Below, one piece after another: positions 54,429-62,763 of a stretch of DNA of 64,000 nt; the stretch's first letter is position 1; the number at the start of each line of letters is the position of its first letter. The stretch comes from Massilia sp. UMI-21 (GTDB lineage: Bacteria > Pseudomonadota > Gammaproteobacteria > Burkholderiales > Burkholderiaceae_D): positions 2,976,001 through 3,040,000 of the forward strand of contig CP063848.1 in the NCBI GenBank assembly GCA_015277795.1, read 5' to 3'. Under the pieces are notes generated by a model. It was not told the origin of the DNA, made no database searches, and saw only the letters and a program-made list of their open reading frames with translations. The position numbers were made by a program, and so were the translations under genes.

Positions 54429-55130
54429 ATGCAAGTCAATCCGATCCAGCTGTTCGACGCCGAGTCCTCGACCTTTACCTACATCCTGTCCGCTCCGGAC
54501 AGCGCCGACGCGGTGATCATCGACCCGGTCGACCGCCACTGGCAGCGCGACCTGGCCCACATCGAACGCCTCGGACTGACCCTCACCCACGTGCTGGAGA
54601 CCCATGCCCACGCCGATCACGTCACCTCGGCCGGCCGGCTGCGCGCCCTGACCGGCGCCAAGGCCTGCGTGCCGAGCGGCTGCGGCATCCCGCCGGCCGA
54701 AGTGCAGCTGCAGGACGGCGACCTGATTCCATTCGGATGGCGCGAGCACATCGCCGTGATCCACACCCCCGGCCACACCGCCGGCAGCATGTGCTACCTG
54801 TGGCGCGGCAACCTGTTCAGCGGCGACACCCTGCTGGTGGACGGCTGCGGGCGCACCGATTTCCAGGGCGGCTGCGCCGCCGCGCTCTACGACAGCGTCA
54901 CCCGCAAGCTGTTCGCGCTGGACGACGCGACCCGGGTCTGGCCCGGTCACGACTACCGGGGCCAGTCGGTCTCCACCATCGGCTGGGAAAAGCGCCACAA
55001 TGCGCGCCTGGCGCAGCGTTCGCGCGCCGAGTTCGTCGCGCTGATGGCCGCGCTCGACCTGCCGCGCCCGAAGCTGATGGACGTGGCGGTGCCGGCCAAT
55101 CGCATGCTCGGCCTGGCGCACAGCGTGTGA
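54429..55130 (+). CDS. Persulfide dioxygenase-like MBL-fold hydrolase (ETHE1 type)
   Basis: 233 aa. The metallo-β-lactamase metal motif THAHADHVTSAG (His 59, 61, Asp 63, His 64), PGHTAGSMCYL and GCGRTDFQGG fit the ETHE1/Blh group, which oxidises glutathione persulfide to sulfite; glyoxalase II is a less likely reading. AGGAGAG precedes the ATG. It lies 76 bp after the TlpA-like gene in the same direction, a plausible sulfur/thiol pair. Confidence 0.85.
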   Translation: MQVNPIQLFDAESSTFTYILSAPDSADAVIIDPVDRHWQRDLAHIERLGLTLTHVLETHAHADHVTSAGRLRALTGAKACVPSGCGIPPAEVQLQDGDLIPFGWREHIAVIHTPGHTAGSMCYLWRGNLFSGDTLLVDGCGRTDFQGGCAAALYDSVTRKLFALDDATRVWPGHDYRGQSVSTIGWEKRHNARLAQRSRAEFVALMAALDLPRPKLMDVAVPANRMLGLAHSV

Positions 55131-55277
55131 GCGGCGCGCAGGCGCGCGCGCTGTTCTTTTAGTGGGAAGCCTCGAAACGCCCGCATGACGCTCCCGGCGC
55201 ATTCCGGTACAATTTTTCCTTTGGGCAATTTATAGTACTCGAAAGCAACATCGCAAGAGGAGTCTCTCGGCAGCCGC

Positions 55278-57581
55278 ATGACACAGTTCCACCAACTAGC
55301 GCACTGGCGCGCCCGCATCTTTTCGAAGCTGATGTCGATCGTCCTGATCGTCGGCACGGTCGCGGCAATTCCCAGCATCCTGCTGGCCGTGGCCGACGGC
55401 ATGTGGCCGATCGCGCTGATGGACACGGTGGCGCTGGGCTGGATCTGCGCCATCTGGTGGTTCGACCGGCTGCCGTACACGCTGCGGGTGCTGAACTTCC
55501 TCGCGGTCCTGTTCCTGGTGGGGGTGGGCCTGATGCTGGCTGTCGGGCCGGTCAGCCAGATCTTCCTGATGGCGCCACCCGTGCTGGCGGTGGTGTTCCT
55601 GGGCACCCGCCAAGCCTTGGGCGCGCTCGCCCTGAGCGGCGCCACGATCCTGGGCCTCGGGCTGGCCGGCCACGCCAAGCTGTTCGTCGCGGGCCTCGAC
55701 CACCCGCTGCTCGCGTCGCTGGTGGTGACCCTCAACTACCTGTGCGTCGGCGCCGTCATCACCATCACCTGCGGCGCCCTGGTCAAGGGCTTGACCACCA
55801 CCATGGGTGAGATGCAGGGCTTTGCCGACTCCCTCGAGAACAAGCAGGCCCGCCTGCACGAACTGAACGCCGAGCTGCGCCTGACCTCGGCCGCGGTCGC
55901 GCGCCTGAACGACATGGTCCTGATCGCGCGCGCGGTGGATGCGCCCGGAGCGCACCAGCCGATCATCTTCGCCAACGAGGCGTTCGAGCGCCGCACCGGC
56001 TACCAGCGCGCCGAGATCATCGGGCAAAGCATGCGCCTGCTGCACGGGCCGGAGACCGATCCTGACGAGGTCTCGCGCATCCTGTGGGCGGTTGCGCGCA
56101 ACGAGGCGGTCAAGTCCGAGCTGCTGAACTACACCAAGGGCGGCGATCCCTACTGGGTGGAGATGGAGATGGTGCCCTTCGCCAGCGAGGACGGCCGCAA
56201 CACGCACTGGGTCGTGGTGGGGCGCGACATCACCGAGCGCCGCAATTCGGCCCGGGCGATCCACCATCTCGCCTTCTACGACGTGCTCACCGGCCTGCCC
56301 AACCGCCGCCTGCTGAGCGAGCGCCTGGACGCGCTGGTCGCGGGCTGCCAGGCCGGCGGCGCGCTGGGCGCCGTGCTGTTCATCGACCTGGACAACTTCA
56401 AGCATGTCAACGACGCGCGCGGGCACGCCACCGGCGACGCACTGCTGCGCAGCGTCGCCGAGCGCCTGGTGTCGGCGGTGCGCGCGCGCGACACCGTGGC
56501 GCGCCTGGGCGGCGACGAGTTCGTGATCCTGCTGCAGGACCTCGGCCACGAACCCGACGCCGCGACCGAAGCGGCGGTCAAGGTCGCCCACAAGGTGCTC
56601 GCCGCCCTCGGCGAGGACGTCGCGATCGACGAGCAGTTGTACCGCTCGACCGGCAGCGTCGGCGTCGCGCTGCCATTGCGCGCCGGCCTGACCGGGAACG
56701 ACCTGCTGCGCGAGGCCGACGTCGCGATGTACGAGGCCAAGGCCGCCGGCCGCAATGGCGTGGCGCTGTTCGAGACCACGATGCTGGCCGAGGCCGAGCA
56801 GAAGCTCACGCTCGAGCGCGACCTCGCCATGGCGCTCGAGAAGGGCGAGCTGGCGATGCACCTGCAGCTGCAGGTCGACCAGAACCAGCGCCCGAGCGGC
56901 GCCGAGCTCCTGATGCGCTGGCACCGCGCCGACGGCATCCTGGTGCCGCCGGAGGTGTTCATTCCGATCGCCGAAGCCAGCGGCCTGATCGTCCCGCTCG
57001 GCAACTGGGTGCTGCGCCAGGCCTGCGAGGCCTGGCTGCGCCTGCAAGCGGCCGGCCATGCCTTGCCGCTGTCGATCAACGTCAGCCCGGTGCAGTTCCG
57101 CCAGCCGGACTTCGTCGACGAGGTGCGCGCGGCGCTGAACGACACCGGCGTGCCGGGCGGGCAGCTGGTGTTCGAGGTCACCGAAGGCCTGCTGATGGAA
57201 GACCAGGAGCAGACCATCGCCCGCATGCACGCGCTCACCACGCTCGGCATCCGCTTCTCGGTGGACGACTTCGGCACCGGTTACTCGAACCTGGCCTACC
57301 TGCGCAAGATGCCGCTGTACGAGCTCAAGATCGACAAGAGCTTCATCCGCGACACGCCCAACGACGTCAACGGCACCGCGATCGTGCAGTCGATCCTGTC
57401 GATGGCCGAGCACCTTGGCATCCGCGTGGTGGCCGAGGGCATCGAGACCGCGCAACAGGCCCAGTACCTGGCCGCGCAGGGCGGACCCTGCATGCAGGGC
57501 TTCCTGTTCTCGCGGCCGGCGCCGCTCGACGAGGTCCTGGCCACGCTGGCGCGCGCGGCGGACGGACGCGCCCCGGCCTGA
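55278..57581 (+). CDS. Membrane PAS-GGDEF-EAL protein
   Basis: 767 aa. Five to six N-terminal helices (MASE-like), a PAS domain (about 210-330; IIFANEAFERRTGYQRAEIIGQSMRLLHGPETD; no LOV Cys), an intact GGDEF domain (LGGDEFVILL) and an EAL domain whose first motif reads ELLMRW, with the catalytic Glu kept. The other EAL residues (SINVSPVQF, VTEGLLM, DDFGTGYSNL, KIDKSF, EGIET) are present. Both cyclase and phosphodiesterase could be active. AGAGGAG-type purines precede the start. Confidence 0.87.
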   Translation: MTQFHQLAHWRARIFSKLMSIVLIVGTVAAIPSILLAVADGMWPIALMDTVALGWICAIWWFDRLPYTLRVLNFLAVLFLVGVGLMLAVGPVSQIFLMAPPVLAVVFLGTRQALGALALSGATILGLGLAGHAKLFVAGLDHPLLASLVVTLNYLCVGAVITITCGALVKGLTTTMGEMQGFADSLENKQARLHELNAELRLTSAAVARLNDMVLIARAVDAPGAHQPIIFANEAFERRTGYQRAEIIGQSMRLLHGPETDPDEVSRILWAVARNEAVKSELLNYTKGGDPYWVEMEMVPFASEDGRNTHWVVVGRDITERRNSARAIHHLAFYDVLTGLPNRRLLSERLDALVAGCQAGGALGAVLFIDLDNFKHVNDARGHATGDALLRSVAERLVSAVRARDTVARLGGDEFVILLQDLGHEPDAATEAAVKVAHKVLAALGEDVAIDEQLYRSTGSVGVALPLRAGLTGNDLLREADVAMYEAKAAGRNGVALFETTMLAEAEQKLTLERDLAMALEKGELAMHLQLQVDQNQRPSGAELLMRWHRADGILVPPEVFIPIAEASGLIVPLGNWVLRQACEAWLRLQAAGHALPLSINVSPVQFRQPDFVDEVRAALNDTGVPGGQLVFEVTEGLLMEDQEQTIARMHALTTLGIRFSVDDFGTGYSNLAYLRKMPLYELKIDKSFIRDTPNDVNGTAIVQSILSMAEHLGIRVVAEGIETAQQAQYLAAQGGPCMQGFLFSRPAPLDEVLATLARAADGRAPA

Positions 57582-57624
57582 TTCTGCTAAGCTGCGCCAG
57601 ACCATACCAGCACGGGAGCACGCC

Positions 57625-58035
57625 ATGGCGCACCAGGCCATCCTCGAGATTGCCACCGCGGGACGCGGCACGCACGACATCACCGATGCGGTCGCCGCCG
57701 TGGTGCGCGGATGCGCGCCGCGCTGCGGCCTGGCGCACGTGTTCGCCCAGCACACCAGCTGTTCGCTCCTGATTACCGAGAACGCCGACCCGGACGTGCG
57801 GCGCGACCTCGAGACCGTGCTGCGCCGGCTGGCGCCGGACGGCGACCCGGCCAACCGCCACGATGCCGAAGGGCCGGACGACATGGCCGCCCACGTGCGC
57901 ACCATGCTCACCGGCGCCGGGCTGAGCGTGCCGGTGGCCGACGGCCGCCTGCTGCTCGGCACCTGGCAGGGCATCTACCTCTACGAACACCGCAGCGCCC
58001 CGTACCGGCGGCGGGTGGTGGTGACCGTGCTCTGA
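57625..58035 (+). CDS. yjbQ: YjbQ/UPF0047 family protein
   Basis: 136 aa. The family motifs are clear: HTSCSLLITENADPDVRRDLE, NRHDAEGPDDMAAHV and GTWQGIYLYEHR. The fold binds a metal with conserved His. Members show weak thiamine-phosphate synthase activity; the true role is uncertain. GGGAG precedes the ATG. It follows the GGDEF/EAL gene by 43 bp, in the same direction. Confidence 0.9.
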   Translation: MAHQAILEIATAGRGTHDITDAVAAVVRGCAPRCGLAHVFAQHTSCSLLITENADPDVRRDLETVLRRLAPDGDPANRHDAEGPDDMAAHVRTMLTGAGLSVPVADGRLLLGTWQGIYLYEHRSAPYRRRVVVTVL

Positions 58036-58283
58036 TTCCCCCCGCCGTGGGGGCGGACCGCCGGCGCGCATTTCCCTACACTGCATGCAGGCCGTGACGC
58101 TGCACCTGCGTGGCGCAGCGGAAACGGCCCCCCCATTTCCGCCCGTCGCATGCCGGCGCAGCCAACAAGTCAGCGAACCGCACCGGGGACCGGCAGCAGA
58201 ATATGGGCCGCTGGTGAGATTTGTTGAATTTTCCGGCCCCGCCGCGATGGTATTCTCGCATCCTTGCTTCTGGTTACAAGCTG

Positions 58284-58649
58284 ATGACACCCAAGAATAC
58301 CTTGTGCGCGCTGCTGGCGCTCATGTTTGCCTGCGGCCTGGCCCTTGCCCTGTACGGCGCCGCCCATATGCGCATGCCCGCCTGGTGGGCGCTGCTGTCC
58401 GGCTTCCTGCTGCACTTCCTGCCCTACTACTGGTATCGCCTCGACAGCGAGGCGCGCCTGTTCCGGCGCTCGCGCTGGATGAATTCGGCCGTGGTGGGCC
58501 TGTCGCCGCTCGGCATTACGCTCTACCTGCTGCGCAGCCGGCCCCGCGGCAACCGGCTGGGTTCGCTCGCGCGCATGTCGGTCTTCGTGGTGATGCTGCT
58601 GGGCGCTACCGGCGCGGGCGCATTCTCCTTCCTCATGATGCCCGGCTGA
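58284..58649 (+). CDS. Hypothetical membrane protein
   Basis: 121 aa with three to four hydrophobic helices (LCALLALMFACGLALALYGAAH, AWWALLSGFLLHFLPYYWYRLD, WMNSAVVGLSPLGITLYLL and SVFVVMLLGATGAGAFSFL). I do not recognise the family. The start is placed at MTPKNT; an open frame extends upstream without a ribosome site. A very small gene follows 94 bp on. Confidence 0.6.
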   Translation: MTPKNTLCALLALMFACGLALALYGAAHMRMPAWWALLSGFLLHFLPYYWYRLDSEARLFRRSRWMNSAVVGLSPLGITLYLLRSRPRGNRLGSLARMSVFVVMLLGATGAGAFSFLMMPG

Positions 58650-58743
58650 CATTGCTGCGCCATACACGGCCGGTTTTTGCTATGGTGAACGCGATGCCGC
58701 GCGCCGCGCGGCCAGCCTTTCACCATCACGAACGGAGGACAGT

Positions 58744-58851
58744 ATGCGCAAGATGATCATGATGGCCCTTGCAGGCCTGCTCTGGAAGAAATTCGGCGGC
58801 AAGATGGCGCAACGCTATCCGATGGGGCGCCGCGGCTACCGCCGCTTCTGA
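58744..58851 (+). CDS. Very small basic protein (35 aa)
   Basis: ATG with GGAGGACAGT directly upstream, then 35 codons: MRKMIMMALAGLLWKKFGGK followed by MAQRYPMGRRGYRRF and TGA. The first half is a short amphipathic or membrane-binding helix; the second is strongly basic. The perfect ribosome site argues for translation. It lies between a membrane protein gene and the AroP-like gene; function unknown. Confidence 0.55.
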   Translation: MRKMIMMALAGLLWKKFGGKMAQRYPMGRRGYRRF

Positions 58852-58951
58852 ACCCCCGGGACGGGCGCCGGCGAAGTTTCGCCCGGCGCGCCTTCCTTGC
58901 AGTAGAATCGCTGGCTTTAAGGCAACTTTAGCAATCACCTTAGGGCCGACG

Positions 58952-60340
58952 ATGGACGACGCCAAGCACCAACTCAAACGCGGACTGAAAAACCGCCACA
59001 TCCAGCTGATCGCCCTCGGCGGCGCGATCGGCACCGGACTGTTCCTGGGCGTGGCCCAGACCATCCAGCAGGCCGGCCCCTCCGCCCTGCTCGGCTATGC
59101 GATTGCCGGCCTGGTCGCCTTCCTGATCATGCGCCAGCTCGGCGAGATGATCGTCGACGAACCCGTGGCCGGCTCGTTCGGCTATTTCGCCAGCAAGTAT
59201 TGCGGCCCGATGACCGGCTTCGTCTCGGGCTGGAACTACTGGGTGATGTACATCCTCGTCAGCATGGCCGAGCTGTCCGCGCTCGGCATCTACGTCCAGT
59301 ACTGGTTCCCGGAGATCCCGACCTGGGTCTCGGCGCTGGGTTTCTTCGTCGTCGTCAACCTGCTCAGCCTGCTCAACGTGAAAACCTTCGGCGAGCTCGA
59401 ATTCTGGTTCGCGATCATCAAGGTGGCGGCCGTGGTCGGCATGATCGTGTTCGGCTGCTACCTCCTGATCAGCGACACCGCCGGGCCGCAGGCCGGCGTG
59501 GCCAATCTGTGGCAGCACGGCGGCTTCTTCCCGAACGGGTTCGCCGGGCTGGCGCTGTCGATGGCGGTGATCATGTTCTCCTTCGGCGGCCTGGAAATGA
59601 TTGGCATCACCGCGGCCGAAGCCGACAACCCGGGCTACACCATCCCGCGCGCCGTCAACCAGGCCATCTGGCGCATCGCCATCTTCTACGTCGGCGCGCT
59701 GGCCGTGCTCCTGATGCTCTACCCGTGGCAGAAGGTCGTCCTGGGCGGCAGCCCCTTCGTGCTGATCTTCGCGGCCCTGGACAGCAAGCTGGTTGCCAAT
59801 GTGCTCAACCTGGTGGTGCTGACCGCCGCGCTGTCGGTCTACAACGGCTGCGTCTACGCCAACAGCCGCATGCTGTTCGGCCTGGCCGAACAGGGCAACG
59901 CGCCGCGCGCCCTGCTCGCCGTCTCGCGCCGCGGCGTGCCGCTGGCCGCGCTGGGCGTGTCGGCGGTGGCCACCGGCATCTGCATCTGCATCAATTACTT
60001 CTTGCCGAAGTCGGCCTTCGGCATGCTGATGGGCCTGGCCGTGGCCGCCCTGGTGATCAACTGGGGCATGGTGTGCTGGAGCCACCTGCGCTTTCGCCGC
60101 GCCAAGCGGGCAGCCGGCCAGGCGACCGCCTTCCCGAGCCCGATCTTCCCGCTCACCAATTACCTGTGCATGGCCTTCCTGCTCGGCATCGTGGTGGTGA
60201 TGTACCTGACGCCGGGCCTGCGGATGTCGGTGTGGCTGATTCCGGCCTGGCTGGCGCTGCTGGCCTTCGGCTATTGGCTGCGGCAGCGCAATGTGGCCGC
60301 AACCGGCCCTGCCGCGCCCGGCGCCGTAAAGACGCCATAA
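58952..60340 (+). CDS. aroP: Aromatic amino-acid permease (AroP-like)
   Basis: 462 aa, twelve helices of the APC superfamily. The sequence tracks E. coli AroP closely: LKRGLKNRHIQLIALGGAIG, GYAIAGLVAFLIMRQLGEM, SGWNYWVMYILVSMAEL, ITAAEADNPGYTIPRAVNQ and YNGCVYANSRMLFGLAEQG. PheP or another basic/neutral amino-acid relative is possible. It should import Phe, Tyr or Trp with protons, which fits the hppD and hmgA genes nearby. Confidence 0.85.
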   Translation: MDDAKHQLKRGLKNRHIQLIALGGAIGTGLFLGVAQTIQQAGPSALLGYAIAGLVAFLIMRQLGEMIVDEPVAGSFGYFASKYCGPMTGFVSGWNYWVMYILVSMAELSALGIYVQYWFPEIPTWVSALGFFVVVNLLSLLNVKTFGELEFWFAIIKVAAVVGMIVFGCYLLISDTAGPQAGVANLWQHGGFFPNGFAGLALSMAVIMFSFGGLEMIGITAAEADNPGYTIPRAVNQAIWRIAIFYVGALAVLLMLYPWQKVVLGGSPFVLIFAALDSKLVANVLNLVVLTAALSVYNGCVYANSRMLFGLAEQGNAPRALLAVSRRGVPLAALGVSAVATGICICINYFLPKSAFGMLMGLAVAALVINWGMVCWSHLRFRRAKRAAGQATAFPSPIFPLTNYLCMAFLLGIVVVMYLTPGLRMSVWLIPAWLALLAFGYWLRQRNVAATGPAAPGAVKTP

Positions 60341-60397
60341 AGCGACATCCGGCCGGGGTTTCATGCCTGGCGGTCCGAATTCTCGTGTTGCGCTAGC

Positions 60398-60416
60398 TCA
60401 ACAGGCAAGCTGTTGA
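60398..60416. promoter_or_regulatory. Inverted repeat upstream of the CocE-type gene
   Basis: TCAACAG-N5-CTGTTGA is a 7-bp inverted repeat in the 200 bp between aroP and the CocE-type gene. It could be an operator; there is no T-run to make it a terminator. Confidence 0.3.
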
Positions 60417-60538
60417 TAAAGTACTATTCCAGCGGCATGGGAAGGCAGGCGTCGATCCGGCGCCCGCCGTGCCCATACGCTTGCCCGGCCGGCGATCCGC
60501 CGCCCGGCCCTTGACCACCATGAGCCGAAGGAGCCAGC

Positions 60539-62446
60539 TTGAAGAAGATCGTCGCCAGTCTCACCACCGTCGCCCTCGCAGTGTCCCTGATCGCCGCCGA
60601 CGCCACGCGCTTCGCCACTGCCCAGGATTACGCCAAGTACAGCCAGGAAGCCCTGGACAAGGAACTGGCGCGCATCGCCACCGCGCGCCCGAGCGTCATG
60701 GTGCCCATGCGCGACGGCGTCAAGCTCTCCACCGACATCTACCTGCCGAAGAACGCCAGCGGCAAGCTGCCGGTCATCCTGTGGAAGACCCCTTACAACG
60801 AGGGCAAGCTCAAGGGCGGCACCCTGCGCTACGTGCTCGAATCGGTCAAGCGCGGCTACGTGTTCATCGTCCAGAACGAACGCGGACGTTATTTCTCGGA
60901 AGGCAAATGGGAAATCCTGGGCAAGCCGCAGGCCGACGGCTACGACACCCTCAGCTGGATCGCCGAACAGCCCTGGTCGAACGGCAAGGTCGGCACCCTC
61001 GGCTGCTCCTCGTCGGCCGAATGGCAGCTGGCCCTGGCCGGCCTGAACCACCCGGCGCACGCGGCGATGGTGCCGATGGCCTCCGGCGCCGGCATCGGCA
61101 AGGTCGGCCGCTTCCAGGAGCAGGGCAACTGGTACACCGGCGGCGTGCCGCGCAACCTGTTCTTCGTGTGGCTGTACGGCGTCGACAACCCGCTGCGCGC
61201 CCAGCTGCCGGCCTCGATCACCGACGACAAGCTGCGCGCGCGCATCGAGGCCTACAACGACCTCGATCCGGCCAAGCCGAAGGTCGACTGGAACAAGCAG
61301 ATCAAGCACCTGCCGGTGGACGGGCTGCTGTCCTCGCTGGGCGAACCGGCGGGCACCTTCGAGCAGCTCATCCAGCGCAGCCCGGCCGATCCGGCCTGGC
61401 GCCAGGGCGGCCTGTACCACGAGGGCATGGGCTGGGGCGTGCCGGCGCTGTGGTTCAACAGCTGGTATGACGTGTCGATCGGCCCGAACCTGGAGTTGTT
61501 CAATCATGCCCGCGCGGCGGGCACCGACAAGGAAGCCAGCGCCAACCAGTACGCCGTGGTCGCGCCGGTGCCGCACTGCCAGTACGCCCGGCTCGGCCCG
61601 GACACCACGGTCGGCGAGCGCGCCATGGGCGACACCAGTTTCGACGTCGACGGCGCCATCTACGGCTGGTTCGACCGCTGGCTGAAAGACCAGCCCAAGG
61701 CCTTCCCGGCCGATACGCCGCACGTGCGCTATTTCGAGATGGGCGCCAACCGCTGGCGCAGCGCCGAGCAGTGGCCGCCGGCCAAGGCCCAGCCGATGCG
61801 CCTCTACCTGCGCTCGGGTGGCCGCGCCAATTCGCTGTTCGGCGACGGCCGCCTGCTGCCCCAGGCCCCGGCTGCCGGCGAGCAGGCCGACCGCTACCGC
61901 TACGATCCGATGAATCCGGTGCCGACCCTCGGCGGCGGCGACTGCTGCAACGGCGGCATCGTGGTGCCCGGCGCCTTCGACCAGCGCCCGGTCGAGGCCA
62001 GGCAAGACGTGCTGGTCTACACCAGCGATCCGCTGCCCAAGCCGCTCAGCGTGGCCGGTTTCGTGGATGCCGTGCTGAAGGTCTCGTCGAACGCGAAAGA
62101 CACCGACTTCGCCGTGAAGCTGGTCGATGTCGCGCCCGACGGCACCGCCTGGATCATCGGCGACACGATCTTCCGCGCCCGTTACCGCAACGGTTTCGAC
62201 CAGCCGGCCATGCTCAGTCCCGGTGAAGTGGTGACGATCCGGCCGACCCCGATCGCCACCGCGCTCCAGTTCGGCGCCGGCCACCGCATCCGGGTCGAGG
62301 TGACCTCCTCGAACTTCCCGAAGTTCGTGCGCAACCTCAACACGGGCGGGCCGAACGAGAGCGAGAAGACGGGCGTGGTGGCGGACAACGCGCTGCACCA
62401 CGATGCCGGCAACCAGAGCTACATCGAACTGCCGGTGGTGCGCTGA
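60539..62446 (+). CDS. CocE/NonD family α/β hydrolase, exported, TTG start
   Basis: 635 aa. TTG start behind AAGGAG, then a signal peptide (MKKIVASLTTVALAVSLIAADATRFATAQ). The X-Pro dipeptidyl peptidase-like fold has MVPMRDGVKLSTDIYLP, the nucleophile in LGCSSSAEW, and a C-terminal jelly-roll (ADRYRYDPMNPVPTLGGGD, HRIRVEVTSSNFPKFVRNLN). CocE/NonD enzymes cleave esters or amides; some are acylases or peptidases. Substrate unknown. It is probably periplasmic. Confidence 0.85.
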   Translation: MKKIVASLTTVALAVSLIAADATRFATAQDYAKYSQEALDKELARIATARPSVMVPMRDGVKLSTDIYLPKNASGKLPVILWKTPYNEGKLKGGTLRYVLESVKRGYVFIVQNERGRYFSEGKWEILGKPQADGYDTLSWIAEQPWSNGKVGTLGCSSSAEWQLALAGLNHPAHAAMVPMASGAGIGKVGRFQEQGNWYTGGVPRNLFFVWLYGVDNPLRAQLPASITDDKLRARIEAYNDLDPAKPKVDWNKQIKHLPVDGLLSSLGEPAGTFEQLIQRSPADPAWRQGGLYHEGMGWGVPALWFNSWYDVSIGPNLELFNHARAAGTDKEASANQYAVVAPVPHCQYARLGPDTTVGERAMGDTSFDVDGAIYGWFDRWLKDQPKAFPADTPHVRYFEMGANRWRSAEQWPPAKAQPMRLYLRSGGRANSLFGDGRLLPQAPAAGEQADRYRYDPMNPVPTLGGGDCCNGGIVVPGAFDQRPVEARQDVLVYTSDPLPKPLSVAGFVDAVLKVSSNAKDTDFAVKLVDVAPDGTAWIIGDTIFRARYRNGFDQPAMLSPGEVVTIRPTPIATALQFGAGHRIRVEVTSSNFPKFVRNLNTGGPNESEKTGVVADNALHHDAGNQSYIELPVVR

Positions 62447-62487
62447 AGCGACAGGCTGGCGGGGCGGCGCCAGCCGACGGGGATCCC

Positions 62488-62763
62488 ATGCGCTTTACCG
62501 AATCGGTCTCGACCTGCTTGCGCAAGTACGCCAGCTTCGACGGCACCGCGCCGCGCTCCGAGTACCGGTGGTTCTGGCTGTTCCTGGTGGTCGTCGCCCT
62601 GGTACTCGGCTGGTTCAGCGAGAACCTCGCGGTGCTGTTCAACCTGGCGACCCTGGTGCCGCTGATCGGCTGGATCGTGCTGGTGGTCTTTGGTGCAGGA
62701 AAGCAAGGCCAAGCGCTACGGCACCTCGACGGTCGCGGCCTGAACCGTGCGCCGCCCGCCTAG
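62488..62763 (+). pseudogene. DUF805 family membrane protein, internally deleted and frameshifted
   Basis: 91 codons as read. The start (LRKYASFDGTAPRSEYRWFWLF) and the last helix (LVPLIGWIVLVVF) are those of DUF805, but the middle helix and the RRLHD...GWW segment are missing. Removing one G near 62692 restores a typical DUF805 ending (VQESKAKRYG...) that stops at 62743, while the present frame ends unlike the family. It may be a decayed gene or carry a sequencing error; the deletion is real either way. Confidence 0.6.

Noticed and set aside
55900..56230. LOV-type photoreceptor reading of the PAS domain in the second GGDEF/EAL protein
   Set aside because: The GxNCRFLQG Cys is absent (GQSMRLLHG), so no flavin adduct can form; it is an ordinary PAS domain.
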